Assembly (NCBI GenBank): GCA_001574975.1
Contig: KQ965746.1
Span: 381,812-445,811 of the forward strand
Origin: Gonapodya prolifera JEL478
Lineage: Eukaryota > Monoblepharomycota > Monoblepharidomycetes > Monoblepharidales > Gonapodyaceae
Reading direction: 5' to 3'
Length of the DNA: 64,000 bases
Made by a program: the position numbers and the translations under genes. Positions 21,845-32,709 of this stretch are shown in pieces (positions within the stretch are counted from its first letter, which is position 1; the number at the start of each line of letters is the position of its first letter). Under the pieces are notes generated by a model. It did no database searches, was not told where the DNA came from, and saw only the letters and a list, made by a program, of their open reading frames with translations.

Positions 21845-22945
21845 ATGGAGGATCCATTGCCCGCGTTCCAGGAATGGGGCGACTCTCTGCGAACCCATAA
21901 CAAACGCAAACAGAGAGGTCCGTCACCCGGAAGCGACGATGACAGGGACGAATCCGTGCATCCCGGGCGACGCTCGGACGATTTAAGCGGCAGAGACATC
22001 ATCGGCCACCGATCCGGCCCGTCCTCGCCTGACGTGCGGATGCTCTCGCCCCCATCCGATCGCCCTGGACGGGGGAGCTCCGGGCAACCCAATCGTGTAG
22101 ACCTCTTGCACCCCCTTTTCCCCACGCCCTCGCATCAGGATTCGTCGCGATCCCGCCTCGTTTCTCGAACACCCTCGCCTTCACCCGGTCCTGCGCGTCG
22201 TGATGCCCTTTTTCCTCTGCCACCAGGTGCGACGCGTGCTGGCCTCTTGCGACCGCTCGCACCGTCCTCTTCGATGCCGGATCTTCTCGCTCCACGCCGA
22301 TCTTCTTCTTCGTCTCCGACGGGTGGATCGAAAAACCCACCTGTGAAGCGGCGGAAGGGTCGCGATGGCCGAGCTCGGGCAACCAGTCCAGGATCTGCAC
22401 CTCGATCCCCAGCAGACACGTTTAATCCTCACTCGGGTGGAGGTGGATTGTTTCCTGCTTATCGCCCCGTGGAACGATGGCTCCGATCACCCTCACCAGC
22501 CTCGTCCTTTCTCTCTGCTCCGGGTGAGACCTGGACTGGAATCCCCGCTCCATCCCCAGAACCACCTCTATACGAGGATCCCGAGGAAGAAGATGACTTC
22601 GACGGTGTGGGCACAACAGAGGGTGACGGGAACGACAGCACTCAACACGGGACTCCCGCATGGTACTACCATCCCCGTATCACGGTGGGCCAGGACTCTG
22701 GTGTAGATATGGACGACGACGTGTCCGCTGCGACTGAAGCGTATTTGGCAGATCGGCGTGAAGCTATCATGCCGGACTGGCTTGGAGAAGCAATGGACCA
22801 CAGAGCGAAATCCCCCTTCAATCTGGCGATCGAAGTCGAAATGATGGAAGATAATGATCGTGAGATGCTGTCGGACTCCCTGATGTATAGCTCCACATGG
22901 CAAACACCGACCGCGGGATCCTTCGTGGCAATGGACACGTCTTGA
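21845..22945 (+). CDS. Disordered Ser/Pro-rich protein, function unknown
   Basis: Single exon of 366 codons. The start is placed at ATG 21845 (MEDPLPAFQEWGDSL). The middle is Ser/Pro/Arg-rich with a basic cluster (PVKRRKGRDGRAR, about 22340-22375) that could be a nuclear localisation signal. An acidic stretch (YEDPEEEDDFDG, about 22570) and an ordered-looking C-terminus containing MPDWLGEAMDH follow. Codon use and length support a real gene. No domain is recognised; a nuclear regulatory role is a guess from the basic cluster. It is convergent with the UNC93-like gene. Confidence 0.65.
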   Translation: MEDPLPAFQEWGDSLRTHNKRKQRGPSPGSDDDRDESVHPGRRSDDLSGRDIIGHRSGPSSPDVRMLSPPSDRPGRGSSGQPNRVDLLHPLFPTPSHQDSSRSRLVSRTPSPSPGPARRDALFPLPPGATRAGLLRPLAPSSSMPDLLAPRRSSSSSPTGGSKNPPVKRRKGRDGRARATSPGSAPRSPADTFNPHSGGGGLFPAYRPVERWLRSPSPASSFLSAPGETWTGIPAPSPEPPLYEDPEEEDDFDGVGTTEGDGNDSTQHGTPAWYYHPRITVGQDSGVDMDDDVSAATEAYLADRREAIMPDWLGEAMDHRAKSPFNLAIEVEMMEDNDREMLSDSLMYSSTWQTPTAGSFVAMDTS

Positions 22946-23174
22946 TTCCAATTTTCTTTTCTACTTTTCTCTCTTGTATGATATGCTTCCAGGACTGTGG
23001 TGGTAGACACTGTGTTTCATAAGTGGTCTCAGCGATGCGATGATATTCTAGTCTCCCATCTGTAATTGTTAGTAATAGTTGCGCGTACATTTTGTTTCTT
23101 TCATTACCGCTTTTACATAAAGAGTGCTCACAAAACGTCACAATCCAAACTACGAATTGGCCCGTCATCAACTG

Positions 23175-26131
23175 TCAACCTTGCCGCCCATCATCGTCCA
23201 CTTCCCCTAGCCGGGATTTCCTGGTTACTTGACCTCTTCTTCCCGGTCGCTGCGGAGATTCAATGCTGGATAAAAGGGGACGGCTCCCTCCCCCGGGACC
23301 GTTCGGAGAATTTAAGCTGAACGACGCAACGCCCTGCGCCGTGAAGCTTCCACTCATTTGGGACGTGGCAGCAATAGACGTTGCCGTAGGTACCCCTGCT
23401 AGAAGGTTCATGGATCCAATATGCGTGGAATCCATTCCCACCCTCATGCTTTGAGCTAATGATCCTTTTCCGGGAAGTGTAGGTTGCCTCCGCGGTCCTT
23501 GAAACGCTTTCCACTGATTTTTTGTAGGTGATGCAGGATCAATAGCGCTGGCAGATCCATCGGGCGCGGAGAAGCGTTTCTCCGACGTCATCTTGAGTGC
23601 GCTGATGTGTGACGTCGCGACGCTGGCGCGGCGAAATTCCCCTCGGTCCCATCCCACCACCAGGCTGCTCGCCAAACTACTCGCCCTTGCGACATCGGCT
23701 GGGCCGAGAAGACCAAGCTTGGTCTCGCGGTGGGTGAGAACGTGGACGAGGTTCTTGGGTGACATGCCTGCAACACTGCCCGATAGGACACTGTCCAAAC
23801 CGGAAGCGCGAATGGCAGCGAGGGATTCCTTGTCCAGCCGGGGACGGGCTCGGGTCTGGATAGAATCTTCAGAACCGGTTTGGTTGATGAGACTAAGACT
23901 CGGTTCCTTGCCCGTTTGTACGGGAATCGCGTCACCAAGTATGTCAGGTTGAAGACCAGCAGCGAGTGCATGCTGAGCGTGCACATACTCGGTGCCAGTA
24001 TGGTACAGGATGACGGTGCAGAAGTAGAGAATGACATGGAGAATCATTGTCTGTAGAGTATCCAGAACGGGGCTGAGTAAGGCAATCAAGGCGTACCCAA
24101 GCTTAGCAAATGGAGTTTTAGTCATTCACGCAAAGTGATACTCTCTGGAATGGAAATCTTACACAGTAACAGAATCGATTTAGCGCATAGACAGATCTTG
24201 CCTCGTCAGCTGAGAACCAGAGAACAACAGATGCGTCTCGGACAGTCGCTAATTAATAATAACCATGAGTGACGAAAAAATGTGCATCCGCTGAATTAGC
24301 GTACCCATAAGATTATCAGCGAGCCCAAACATTGCACCATTGAACAAAAAGAGCCATTCCTTGGCACCCTCTGGAAGAATGAATCCAGATGTCCACGACC
24401 CACCCTCTTGACCCGCTAGATCCATAGTCATCACGCCGTAGTTGACCAACAGTGTGGCGGCGTGTACAGCCACCAGAGGCTTCCATCCTTGCCCGTCGAA
24501 GGCAGGTCCCGCAAAGTTGGACGAAATCCACCCGGCTGCCGCACCGCACAAGTTCACGAGGGGTATGTGCGCCGAGGCTTGTGCAACACCCATGGTGGAA
24601 ATCATCAGCGCCGAGAATCTCCCTCCTGATACGACAACCGAAACACCAAAGAGAAAGGGCCATGGCACAAAGAAACGACCCGGACGAGCGACAGCGACTC
24701 GAAAGATATCCGAGAGCCGGGATACCAGCGACGGCGTTGTGGAGTAGGCGTCTGGAGGTCGCGCGGACGGAGTGGCTGGCTCGGGGGATGTTGGCGATGC
24801 GCCCTTGTCGCTTTGGGGCTCTTCCGCTTCATTATCACTTTCTTCATCGTCGCTTTCCAGTTGTGGCGAGAGATGATGTGACACATCATCGTTTTCATTT
24901 GTCGGTGACGCTTGTTTTCCGTTCGCTTGGCCCTCTGTGAGCTTTGCGTACTCCCCTCCTCCGTTGCTGGCGCGCTTCCCGCGAGATGATTTGGCGGTCT
25001 TCAAGATATCCATCAAAAAAGTGCTGGCGCCACCGCCGTCTTTGGCTCCCTTCTCCTGGGGAAACGCTTCATTGGGGGAAGACTCTTCTTCATTAAGAGA
25101 GTCCACGAAGAAGAACATGAGGAAGCCAACGCATGAAATACAGAGCATGGTCCACAAGACCGAAACGAGGCCCAGTTTTAGACGGAAGAGAATGAGTGCG
25201 AGGATATTCCTGCAAATGCGAGTATGTCGTATGTGATTTAAACAATCAGTACTTCGCGCGTCGTGGGATAACATACCCTACTATTCCGTTGATTGTGAAG
25301 CTCTGGTAGAAACATTTGGTGAAGTATCCGGGGGATCCTCCTGCCAGAACGTACGCCCGGTTGACGTACATGCCCTGCTGAAACCACATTAAGCCAATGC
25401 CGAGCCCGTAAAGAACGGAGGAAATAATGTGAAGAGGAAGGTCTACGAGGGTTACCTTGCAAAGTTGGCAGTTGTGAGAGCGCATCGACAAAGGCTCAAA
25501 GCTGCGTTTCCTTCCTTACAGCAAGGATTCAGACTTACGGCAAGGATATAGAGAGGGAAAGTACCGGCAGCCAGCTGCATGGACCTCCTGGCGCCCCCTC
25601 CAAGCCAAAGGCACGCCGACGGTGCCAGAAGAGATCCAATGCCGAAGCTCGAGTTAAGCAGCGCGAGGGTGAGAAGACTGGTGCTGGATCCAAAGCACGC
25701 AGTTACATATGAGCCCGCAACGTTCCTAAGTAAAGACGTGGATCAGTTGGAAGAGCTGCTAAGTATTCGACAGTTTGCGCTCACATTCCCACGTAGCTGA
25801 CAGCATAGCAAGCTCCAACGTATCGCACTTTGCCTCCGAGTAGTCGCTTTTTCATTTCGGAGGGGTTCGTGTCACGATCCAAGTGTGGCTCCTTTGAAGA
25901 GAAGAATCCGCGAATTCTGCTCCACCAACCCCGATCCTCGCCATCATGAGACGGACGCGTGTCATCGTCCGAGTCCGCGCTTTTCCTTGAAAGAAGCGCC
26001 TCTTTGTCCTGTTCATCCTGAGCGACGCGTGCTGACTGTGAGAGGTCCACTGAACCATCAGAAGCAAGAGGAACGAGAGAGAACGCTGAGCGCACGGACG
26101 GACGCGTGCTGACGCGAGTGCTGGGGACCAT
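23175..26131 (-). CDS. UNC93-like major facilitator membrane protein
   Basis: At least six exons from ATG 26129-26131 to stop 23175. The first exon encodes a polar N-terminus with an acidic Ser/Asp segment. Following exons encode hydrophobic helices: SYVGMNVAGSYVT, the signature-like YGLGIGLMWFQQGMYVNRA (about 25350-25430), TINGIVGNILALILF, a central acidic loop with about 90 polar residues (24780-25080), then PGRFFVPWPFLFGV, WLFLFNGAMFGLADNLM, ALNRFCYCLGYALIALL and MILHVILYFCTVILY. A soluble Ser-rich tail of about 230 residues ends the protein. The glycine-rich LGxGxxxxWxxQGxY motif is typical of UNC93-type proteins in the MFS superfamily. The substrate is unknown. Intron donors gtgagc, gtaagt, gtatgt, gtacgc and gtaaga were used. 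Confidence 0.7.
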
Positions 26132-26720
26132 GCTGTGGGATGCGAGCAGGTGGGCCGACAGCCCAGGAAATTCAACACCAAATGGGCATCAATGGGTCAC
26201 TACGGTCGCCTACGAGGCGCAGTCACGCCACTTGTCGCTATGATCTATGGTAAACATCTGTCTGACACATTCACTCTCGATTACATAGACGATGTATCTA
26301 TGAATTTCGATTGCGTATTTGTGCGTTGAGGTCACTTTCAAAAGTTGTCGGATGAATGTGAAGCAAGACAATCCGGTTGGTCCTTCAGTTTGTGCATGCG
26401 GCTTCGGCTTTTACGTTGCTTGCCCTATTCATTTGCGTTCGTCGAGGTCCCTGACTACGCATTGTGTTTGGATCAATGAAAGCATTCCTCGCACACCGGC
26501 TTGTGTAGAGTGGTTTGCAAACGCACGAGTTTTAAAATTATGTGTAGTAATGAAAGATTTTATACCTGGCATGTTGTTTGGAAATCTCTGACCAAATCTG
26601 CTGACAAACCCCGGATCATTCCCGCTGCGGCGGGGTCAAAAGGTCCTCACGAGATCGTTGGAAATTTTTCAACACACCCAACACACCTCATTCTAATCTT
26701 CAGAACACCCATCAACTCCA
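26132..26720. other. Divergent promoter region
   Basis: Lies between the UNC93-like gene (minus) and the peroxiredoxin gene (plus), and must hold both promoters. No motif was recognised with confidence. Confidence 0.4.
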
Positions 26721-28293
26721 ATGGGTACGTACCACGCTCACCGCAGATGGACCATCACAACGCGGACGCGTCGCTGGCGTGCCCTCGATGGTCGTGTTGA
26801 TTTGACACTCTCATCTTCATCCACCATTTCCAGCTAAGGTTCAAGGTCCCTGCCCCGAGTTCTCCGCTACCGCCGTCGTCGATGGCCAGTTTAAGAAGGT
26901 GTCCCTCTCCGACTACAAGGGCAAATGTATGTGTCGCTCCTCCTCACATGCCGTTTTTCCATCGGCTTCCAACACGACTCCGCCCTTCGAATCCCACTCG
27001 AACCGCACGATCCCGTCTTTTTCGGCCTCGCTCACCCTGCCATCGACTCTCTGTTCATCAGACTTTGTCCTCTTCTTCTACCCCCGTGAGTCTTTGACGT
27101 GATTCTCATAACATTGAAGCCATCCGTCCTCACACACCCCATTTCTCAACTTCTTGCTTCATTATCCAGTCGACTTCACCTTCGTCTGGTGAGATTCGAC
27201 ATGTGAAGCGCCGGAAACCTTGGCGGTGACCCTAATCTCATTCGATCGACACATAGTCCCACCGAGATCATCGCCTTCTCTGACCGCGTTGAGGAGTTCA
27301 AGAAGCTCGGTGTCGAGGTCATCGCTGCCTCCGTCGACTCCGAGTACTCCCACCTTGGTATGTGATGGTGCTGACCATTTTAGGAGATCGCGCGCTCAAC
27401 AACCCACCCTTTCGTCAATTATAAAGCCTGGATCAACACCCCCCGCAACAAGGGTGGCCTCGGTGACATGAAGATCCCCATTAGTGAGTCAGCTCAACTG
27501 AGTGACGCCAGCGTTTGTCACAACATACTGCAACGGTGACCTTTATCTATGTTCAGTCGCCGACGTCACCAAGAAGATCTCCAGGGACTTCGGTGTGCTC
27601 ATCGAGAGCGAGGGTGTCGCCCTGCGAGGTACGCTCGCTTGTCACATTGACATAGCAACGGGATTTCACTCACACGACCATCCGGTCAGGAACCTTTATC
27701 GTTGACCCCAAGGGCAACGTCCGTGTTGCCATGATCAACGAGTAAGTTCACTGTGCTGTGGGAAGCACATCTCTATTCGGTACGCTAACGCTTCCCTTAG
27801 CCTCCCCATCGGCCGCTCGGTTGACGAGGTTCTCCGTCTGGTTGAGGCCGTCCAATACACCGACGTCCACGGAGAGGTAAGTTCCTCGTAAATTCGTCAG
27901 CCTCTCTACACATCTGACGCACAGTGTACCTCCCTTCGACGTCGTCATTCCTCGCACATCCCAATATCTACACACTGCATAGGTGTGCCCTGTCGGCTGG
28001 AAGCGTGAGTCATCAAACGGAGAGGGCGCCGGTGTACCTGATGTCGCCGCTGCCACGGAGTCGTCGCCGATGGATGTCGATGGGGGAGAGAGTTCGGCTA
28101 ACAGCGTGGTAGCGGCGGCAGGAGAGGATACTGTTTTAGGGAAACGCAAACGCAGACGGAAAAACTAATTTTGTTCGTGCACCGAATGCCTCCTCCTTCG
28201 TCCCCCTTACCAACTCACGCAGGCGGAGCCAAGACCATGAACGCTGACCCCGTCAAGAGCCAGGACTACTTCTCGACCGTCTACTCCAAATAA
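26721..28293 (+). CDS. Typical 2-Cys peroxiredoxin (thioredoxin peroxidase)
   Basis: Eleven exons: 26721-26724, 26834-26926, 27062-27085, 27170-27188, 27257-27357, 27427-27483, 27557-27628, 27690-27741, 27801-27876, 27983-28004 and 28223-28293. Together they make 591 nt, 196 residues, the normal family length. Landmarks: peroxidatic Cys in [31 protein letters not shown] (the GGLG loop), [13 protein letters not shown], resolving Cys in GEVCPVGWK and the C-terminal YF in [15 protein letters not shown] plus YF marks the eukaryotic type that is easily overoxidised by peroxide. It reduces peroxides using thioredoxin, in the cytosol judging by the lack of a leader. The first coding exon is only 4 nt (ATG G). 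The last intron (28005-28222) is unusually long and open; see the separate entry. Confidence 0.95.
28005..28168 (+). other. Open retained-intron tail of the peroxiredoxin gene with NLS-like end
   Basis: If the last intron is not spliced, the frame after VCPVGWKR stays open for 53 codons to TAA 28166-28168. The tail is Ser/Ala/Glu/Asp-rich and ends in [11 protein letters not shown], a classical monopartite nuclear-localisation-like cluster. It would replace the YF-containing C-terminus. The donor gtgagt and the acceptor cacgcag are both canonical, so splicing should also occur. Existence of the isoform is inference. Confidence 0.45.
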
Positions 28294-30808
28294 GCCGGCT
28301 GCCATAGGTGTACATTCACTGGAGGGTGAACATATGAGCGACTCGCAGGTCCCAGGATCTGTAGATCTTAGACTGATGTTATAGATTTGTTTGCCTCTCT
28401 TTTCTGTCCCCTCTCCGTTCATGCGAAATGCTCAACGCCCCTTGGAATCTGAGTCAATTACGCGTTAGTCCCAAATAATGACGACCCTGACTGATACAGT
28501 GGTCCAACCCAATCATATTTGAGTGGAATTGCAAGTAAAGTTCAATAATCGAATCAAGGCTAGCCCGTAAGTAAGTACGGTAACGCTCTTACACTGGCTT
28601 TATCGGGTGATACACTCAGACATTCATTTGCAATATCCACTAACAAGCGAAATAATAGTATACTAGAATAATTCTAGTATCTGGGGTTTCAATGGAACTC
28701 TAGCGTCCAATCTCTCCCTTACAACCAACTAAGCCTGACCCAACCAAACACACCTCCCAGCACTCTTGCAGGAACGTCGACGTGCAGGCAGCTCGTATCA
28801 AGTAACCGCCAAAGAAGCTCCTTCTCTGATCCAGGACAAGTTAACCACTTTTGGACTCGAGAACGTTTTCGCAAAAATGCAGAGCTGACTCGAATGCAAG
28901 AAATGCCAACCATTGTCTCCGCTTGGAAGCAATGGGGTTACAGAAGGTGGCACATCGTGGCGAGATTATCAAAGTTTGGCAGACGTTGGGGGTGGCCTTT
29001 TGCACCATCGCAGCAACAAGAAAGATGAGTGGGAGACTATTGCGTGACTCTTGACCGTCCTTCATCAGTGGCAGAGGAACATATGCTGACTCTTAAGTAG
29101 CTCCACAAGATCGGACAGTTACCATGCCTCGGAGTTTGTTCCAGTATTGCTGGGGTTGCTCGGTGGCTCAAGCGTGACTACGTACAAAAGGGGCGAATCC
29201 CCAATCCATATGAATACCGTAAAACATTCGTAAATGCAGACAGACGATATCGTATTGAACTTGTGATCAGTAATTTGCAAATTATGAAAAAAAGAAGGAA
29301 AGAATACACATGTTACAGCGATCTACAGATTTGACAGCACGAAGTGGAAAATTTTGATAATGTACGGGAATGTATATCCATTTGTTGTGCAACTTTTGGA
29401 AGAACTGCCGATTGCCAAAGGCCATTGCCGCTTCATGGGGCACTTTGGATCATGTCACTTCGTCAACGATCCTTCACCACCCCGAATCCCAATCAACACA
29501 CGCCCTGCCTCTCAATTGCTCGCCTCCGCCATTACTATTTCGCAATTCAGCGAGAGTACTTTGCGCGCTCCACTCTAGATGCTTGGCACATCTGGTCCCG
29601 CTCTCGTCACACTAACATGCGGGAAACCTCACCCAATCTCGTGTGAGCTGCCGAGATACATGCACGGTCCAAAAATCACCCGTGCAATTTCTGCCGCCAG
29701 CTGCGGCCTCAAATGGCCAATGCACTTCGAGACATAAAAACTGAACTTTTCTCCTTTCCTCCACAACCGCACAGTGAGTATCCAACCCTTCCTCCCCCAT
29801 CCTCCACCTGCCACCTGCCATCGCCCCACCTTCCCATCGCCGATCCCCCTGATGAAAACCGTCTGCAAAGTCATACGGGTCCAACCTCTCGTGACCCTTC
29901 CGTGATGACTCAATTTAAGTCGTTGAGGGACCGTCGAATGCTCTTCTTGGATGGGAGTGGCGATGGCTCGGCAATCGTGGACTGGACTCCTCCTCTCCCG
30001 TGTTGGTTCTGTTGGCGATTGTAGTCTCACCTTGGTTCCGTTCTGCCTTGCCAATTCTAGCCACCCCTCACTCCCACTCCTACCGTCCGGGGACTACTGC
30101 TGTTACCATCAAGGTACGTTTTCCTTTCGCGCCCAGAACCCACCGAAAGGAGACCCTCCGAGGGATTATACATCATTGCTGCGTTCTTACCGAACATCCC
30201 ATGTGGAATGCAAATATCACCCATAGAATCTGACGGACTTGTCGTCGCTTTTTGGTTGGTTGAGCGGCCGTGGGGCGTGGTGTTGACCGGTCTTTCATCT
30301 TGCAGGTTTCCGCTCTTCAGTAATCGTGGGACCTTGGCGACAGTCAGCTCGGTTGTTTATGTACTGTACTCCTGTTGGAAATATGAGTATGGACTACATG
30401 AGAATTTGTCCATTTTTCTGTCCATGGCGGGACCACTCCTTTCAACACACTTGCACCATTTGGGTGCTGGAGCATCCGTGGGCTTAACGAAGCGACCTTC
30501 ACTTCAGGTTTCCGCTCCCCAATATCGCCACCGTGTGATCATTCGGTGTTGCACTGTTCTCACGACAGTCGATGAAAGCTCATCACTCCAACGAGATTCT
30601 ACTCCACACTCTCCCCCAACTTTACTTCACAAGCAAACAAATGTATTTCTCAATATCAAAGCACTTAGCCCATCCAAAGCCGTACTTTTGCCAAACCGTA
30701 CTTTTCCCATCCACCCCGTCCCTCCAAAACCCACTCCTTCCTTTCCGACCCTCACCCAAGCTCTCACTCACTCTCACTCCCCCACCCCCACTCCCACCTA
30801 TCACCACT
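28294..30808. other. 2.5 kb without a confident gene
   Basis: Open frames here are short, overlapping and compositionally unremarkable. One plus-strand frame near 29996-30114 encodes a hydrophobic LLAIVVSPWF-type stretch followed by a donor gtacgt, which could be a secreted protein's first exon, but no continuation was found. A near-duplicate aggtttccgctc occurs at about 30304 and 30508. No tRNA or rRNA was recognised. Confidence 0.4.
28660..28680. repeat. Perfect 21-nt palindrome
   Basis: atactagaat, a, attctagtat forms a perfect AT-rich hairpin about 370 bp downstream of the peroxiredoxin stop. It may be incidental, a 3'-end element or a remnant of a mobile element terminus. Confidence 0.6.
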
Positions 30809-32148
30809 CTACTTCCACAACATCAACCCCAACCCCAACCCCAGCCCCGCCCCCCCGACTCCATACCCATACCCGCCTCCATACGGATACAGCGGGTCGG
30901 CATACACGACGGCGGGCTGTTGAACAATGATGGGCGGTGGAACCGGTTGCTGCACGACAACGGGGGGCGGCTGGGCGTAGTAGGGCGCTGGCGGGGGGTA
31001 GTACCCGCCGGGAGGCGGGGCGTACCCGGCCGGCGGAGGCGCGTATTGTTGTGGTGGCGGGGCGTATTGCTGTGGTGGCGGGGCGTATTGTTGTGGTGGC
31101 GGGGCGTATCCTTGTTGTGGGGGGGGTGCGTACCCGCCTTGACCGGGCGGTGGGGGTGCGTATCCGCCTTGTTGGCCCGGTAGTTGGGCATATCCCTGGC
31201 CAGGTGGGGGAGCGTACCCTCCCTGCTGGCCCGGCGGAGGCGCGTACCCGCCCGACGGAGGCAGCGCGCGCTTTTCGTCCTGGGGAGGTGCACCGTACTG
31301 TTGCTGCTGCTGCTGCTGGCCTGGTGGCGGGAGGCCGCGCTGGCCGTCAGGTGGGGGCGCGGAGTACTGCTGCTGCTGAGGTGGGGCACCGCCTTGTGGA
31401 GGGCCGTATTGCTGTTGAGGGGGTGCGCCGCCTTGTGGGGGCCCGTACTGTTGCTGCTGAGGAGGAGCACCGCCTTGTGGAGGTGGGGCGTACTGTTGCT
31501 GCGGGGGTCCTCCAGCTTGCGATGTTGGGGGGTAGTATCCAGAAGGCCTCTGTCCGCCCTGCTGCTGCTGCTGCTGTTGCGGGGGTGGGGTGTTGCTGTA
31601 GGGGGGCGGAGCGCTCTGTTGCGCCTGGGCCTGTGCCTGGGGCGGTGCCTGCTGGTTCTGCGCGTGCTGGAGGTGGTGGCTCTGCGGGTAGGGCAGTGGT
31701 TGTGCGGTTGCGGTGTCTTGTTGCTGGTCTGCAGTCATAAAGGGACAGACGCATCAGATTTGCATGTGCCGAAACAAACGGATACAGGGGGAGAAAGAGA
31801 AAGACAACGTACAGTTCGGAAGAGCGTTTGGCGCCGGCGGGCCGCGCGGATCTGTCCAAGTTGTTGCTGAAGGGGTCGCAATAAAGAAGAGGCAGAATGA
31901 GCCCCTGTCCCTGTCCCGCGCCCGGCAAGATAAGGACAGGGCACTCACTGTTCGATGATGCGTTGACAAAGTACCATCTGTTGTGCTTGTCGTCGTGGAA
32001 GGCCTCCCAGCTGCCGTTTGCGCAGTGGAGAGTTGCGTTGGTCGACTCCAGACTACACGCATCGGGGCTGCCAACGTCAGACTCACCCTGCAGGCAGCGG
32101 ACGCGGGTCGCCGTCGATGGAGGGGGCGCCTTTGACGTCTACCGACAT
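30809..32148 (-). CDS. WW-domain protein with Pro/Gln/Tyr-rich tail
   Basis: Four exons from ATG 32146-32148. The first reads [22 protein letters not shown] splice (gtgagt to cggcag) joins it to [20 protein letters not shown], and the next exon gives [11 protein letters not shown]. This is a complete WW domain (first Trp in LPAGWEAF, aromatic pair WYF, final WTDP) that binds proline motifs. The last exon (about 30809-31730) is a tandem array of G-G-Y-A-P-P-P and Q-Q-Y-G-P-P-type repeats, ending in a Gly/Tyr-rich [14 protein letters not shown] segment. The tail itself resembles WW/SH3 ligand sequence, so self-association is conceivable. Cellular role unknown. Confidence 0.8.
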
Positions 32149-32709
32149 TGGCGTGTGAGTCGGGTTGGTCGAGTGCTGAGCGGGGACTTCAGGTGTGGGC
32201 GGAAGGTGTTTAGCCTAAATTGCGACCCTTGATTGTTCGCACAGCCTCCACTCCAACTTAACTTAATTTCATTCAAGAACCCGGGAGATCCAGTGGGAAG
32301 GCCATGCAATCACCAACACTTTCCGCGCAGGACAAGTAAGTGACCGCCTCTTGCATGAATTGAAAAATGCTTTGTTCGCTTTGCGATCCCCAATGATGTG
32401 TCTCTCTTCTGGACCGGACATCTTCCCGAAACGTAAGATAGCTATTTGGGTGGAAAATGTCTAGTTCCCCTTGTCTTGGCAGTGCTGCTATTCTACATGA
32501 GCCTCCAATAATAGAGGACCAGCAGAATACTCCGAATGAAAACCCTTGGTTGTGACCGTCTTTATTCACTTCAGTGGGGGGATTTAATCGTGTGCTGCTT
32601 TCTCCATGAGTTGTGTTGCAAGAGTGTGGCCCAGCAATGTCAATTGCGAAGAAGAGATTGCTGAATCACAACCTCCCCGGGCAAACCTCTCAGTTTGCCA
32701 TCTCCCACG
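32149..32709. other. Divergent promoter region
   Basis: Lies between the WW-protein gene (minus) and MGM101 (plus). No coding feature was accepted. Confidence 0.4.

Noticed and set aside
28851-29065. Overlapping plus and minus frames near 28.9 kb as small genes
   Set aside because: Both are short, lack splice or domain support, and neither has better composition than the other.
30937-31870. Plus-strand open frames over the WW-protein tail
   Set aside because: They mirror the Pro/Gln/Tyr repeat coding on minus, and the WW domain and splice sites fix the minus strand as the real gene.
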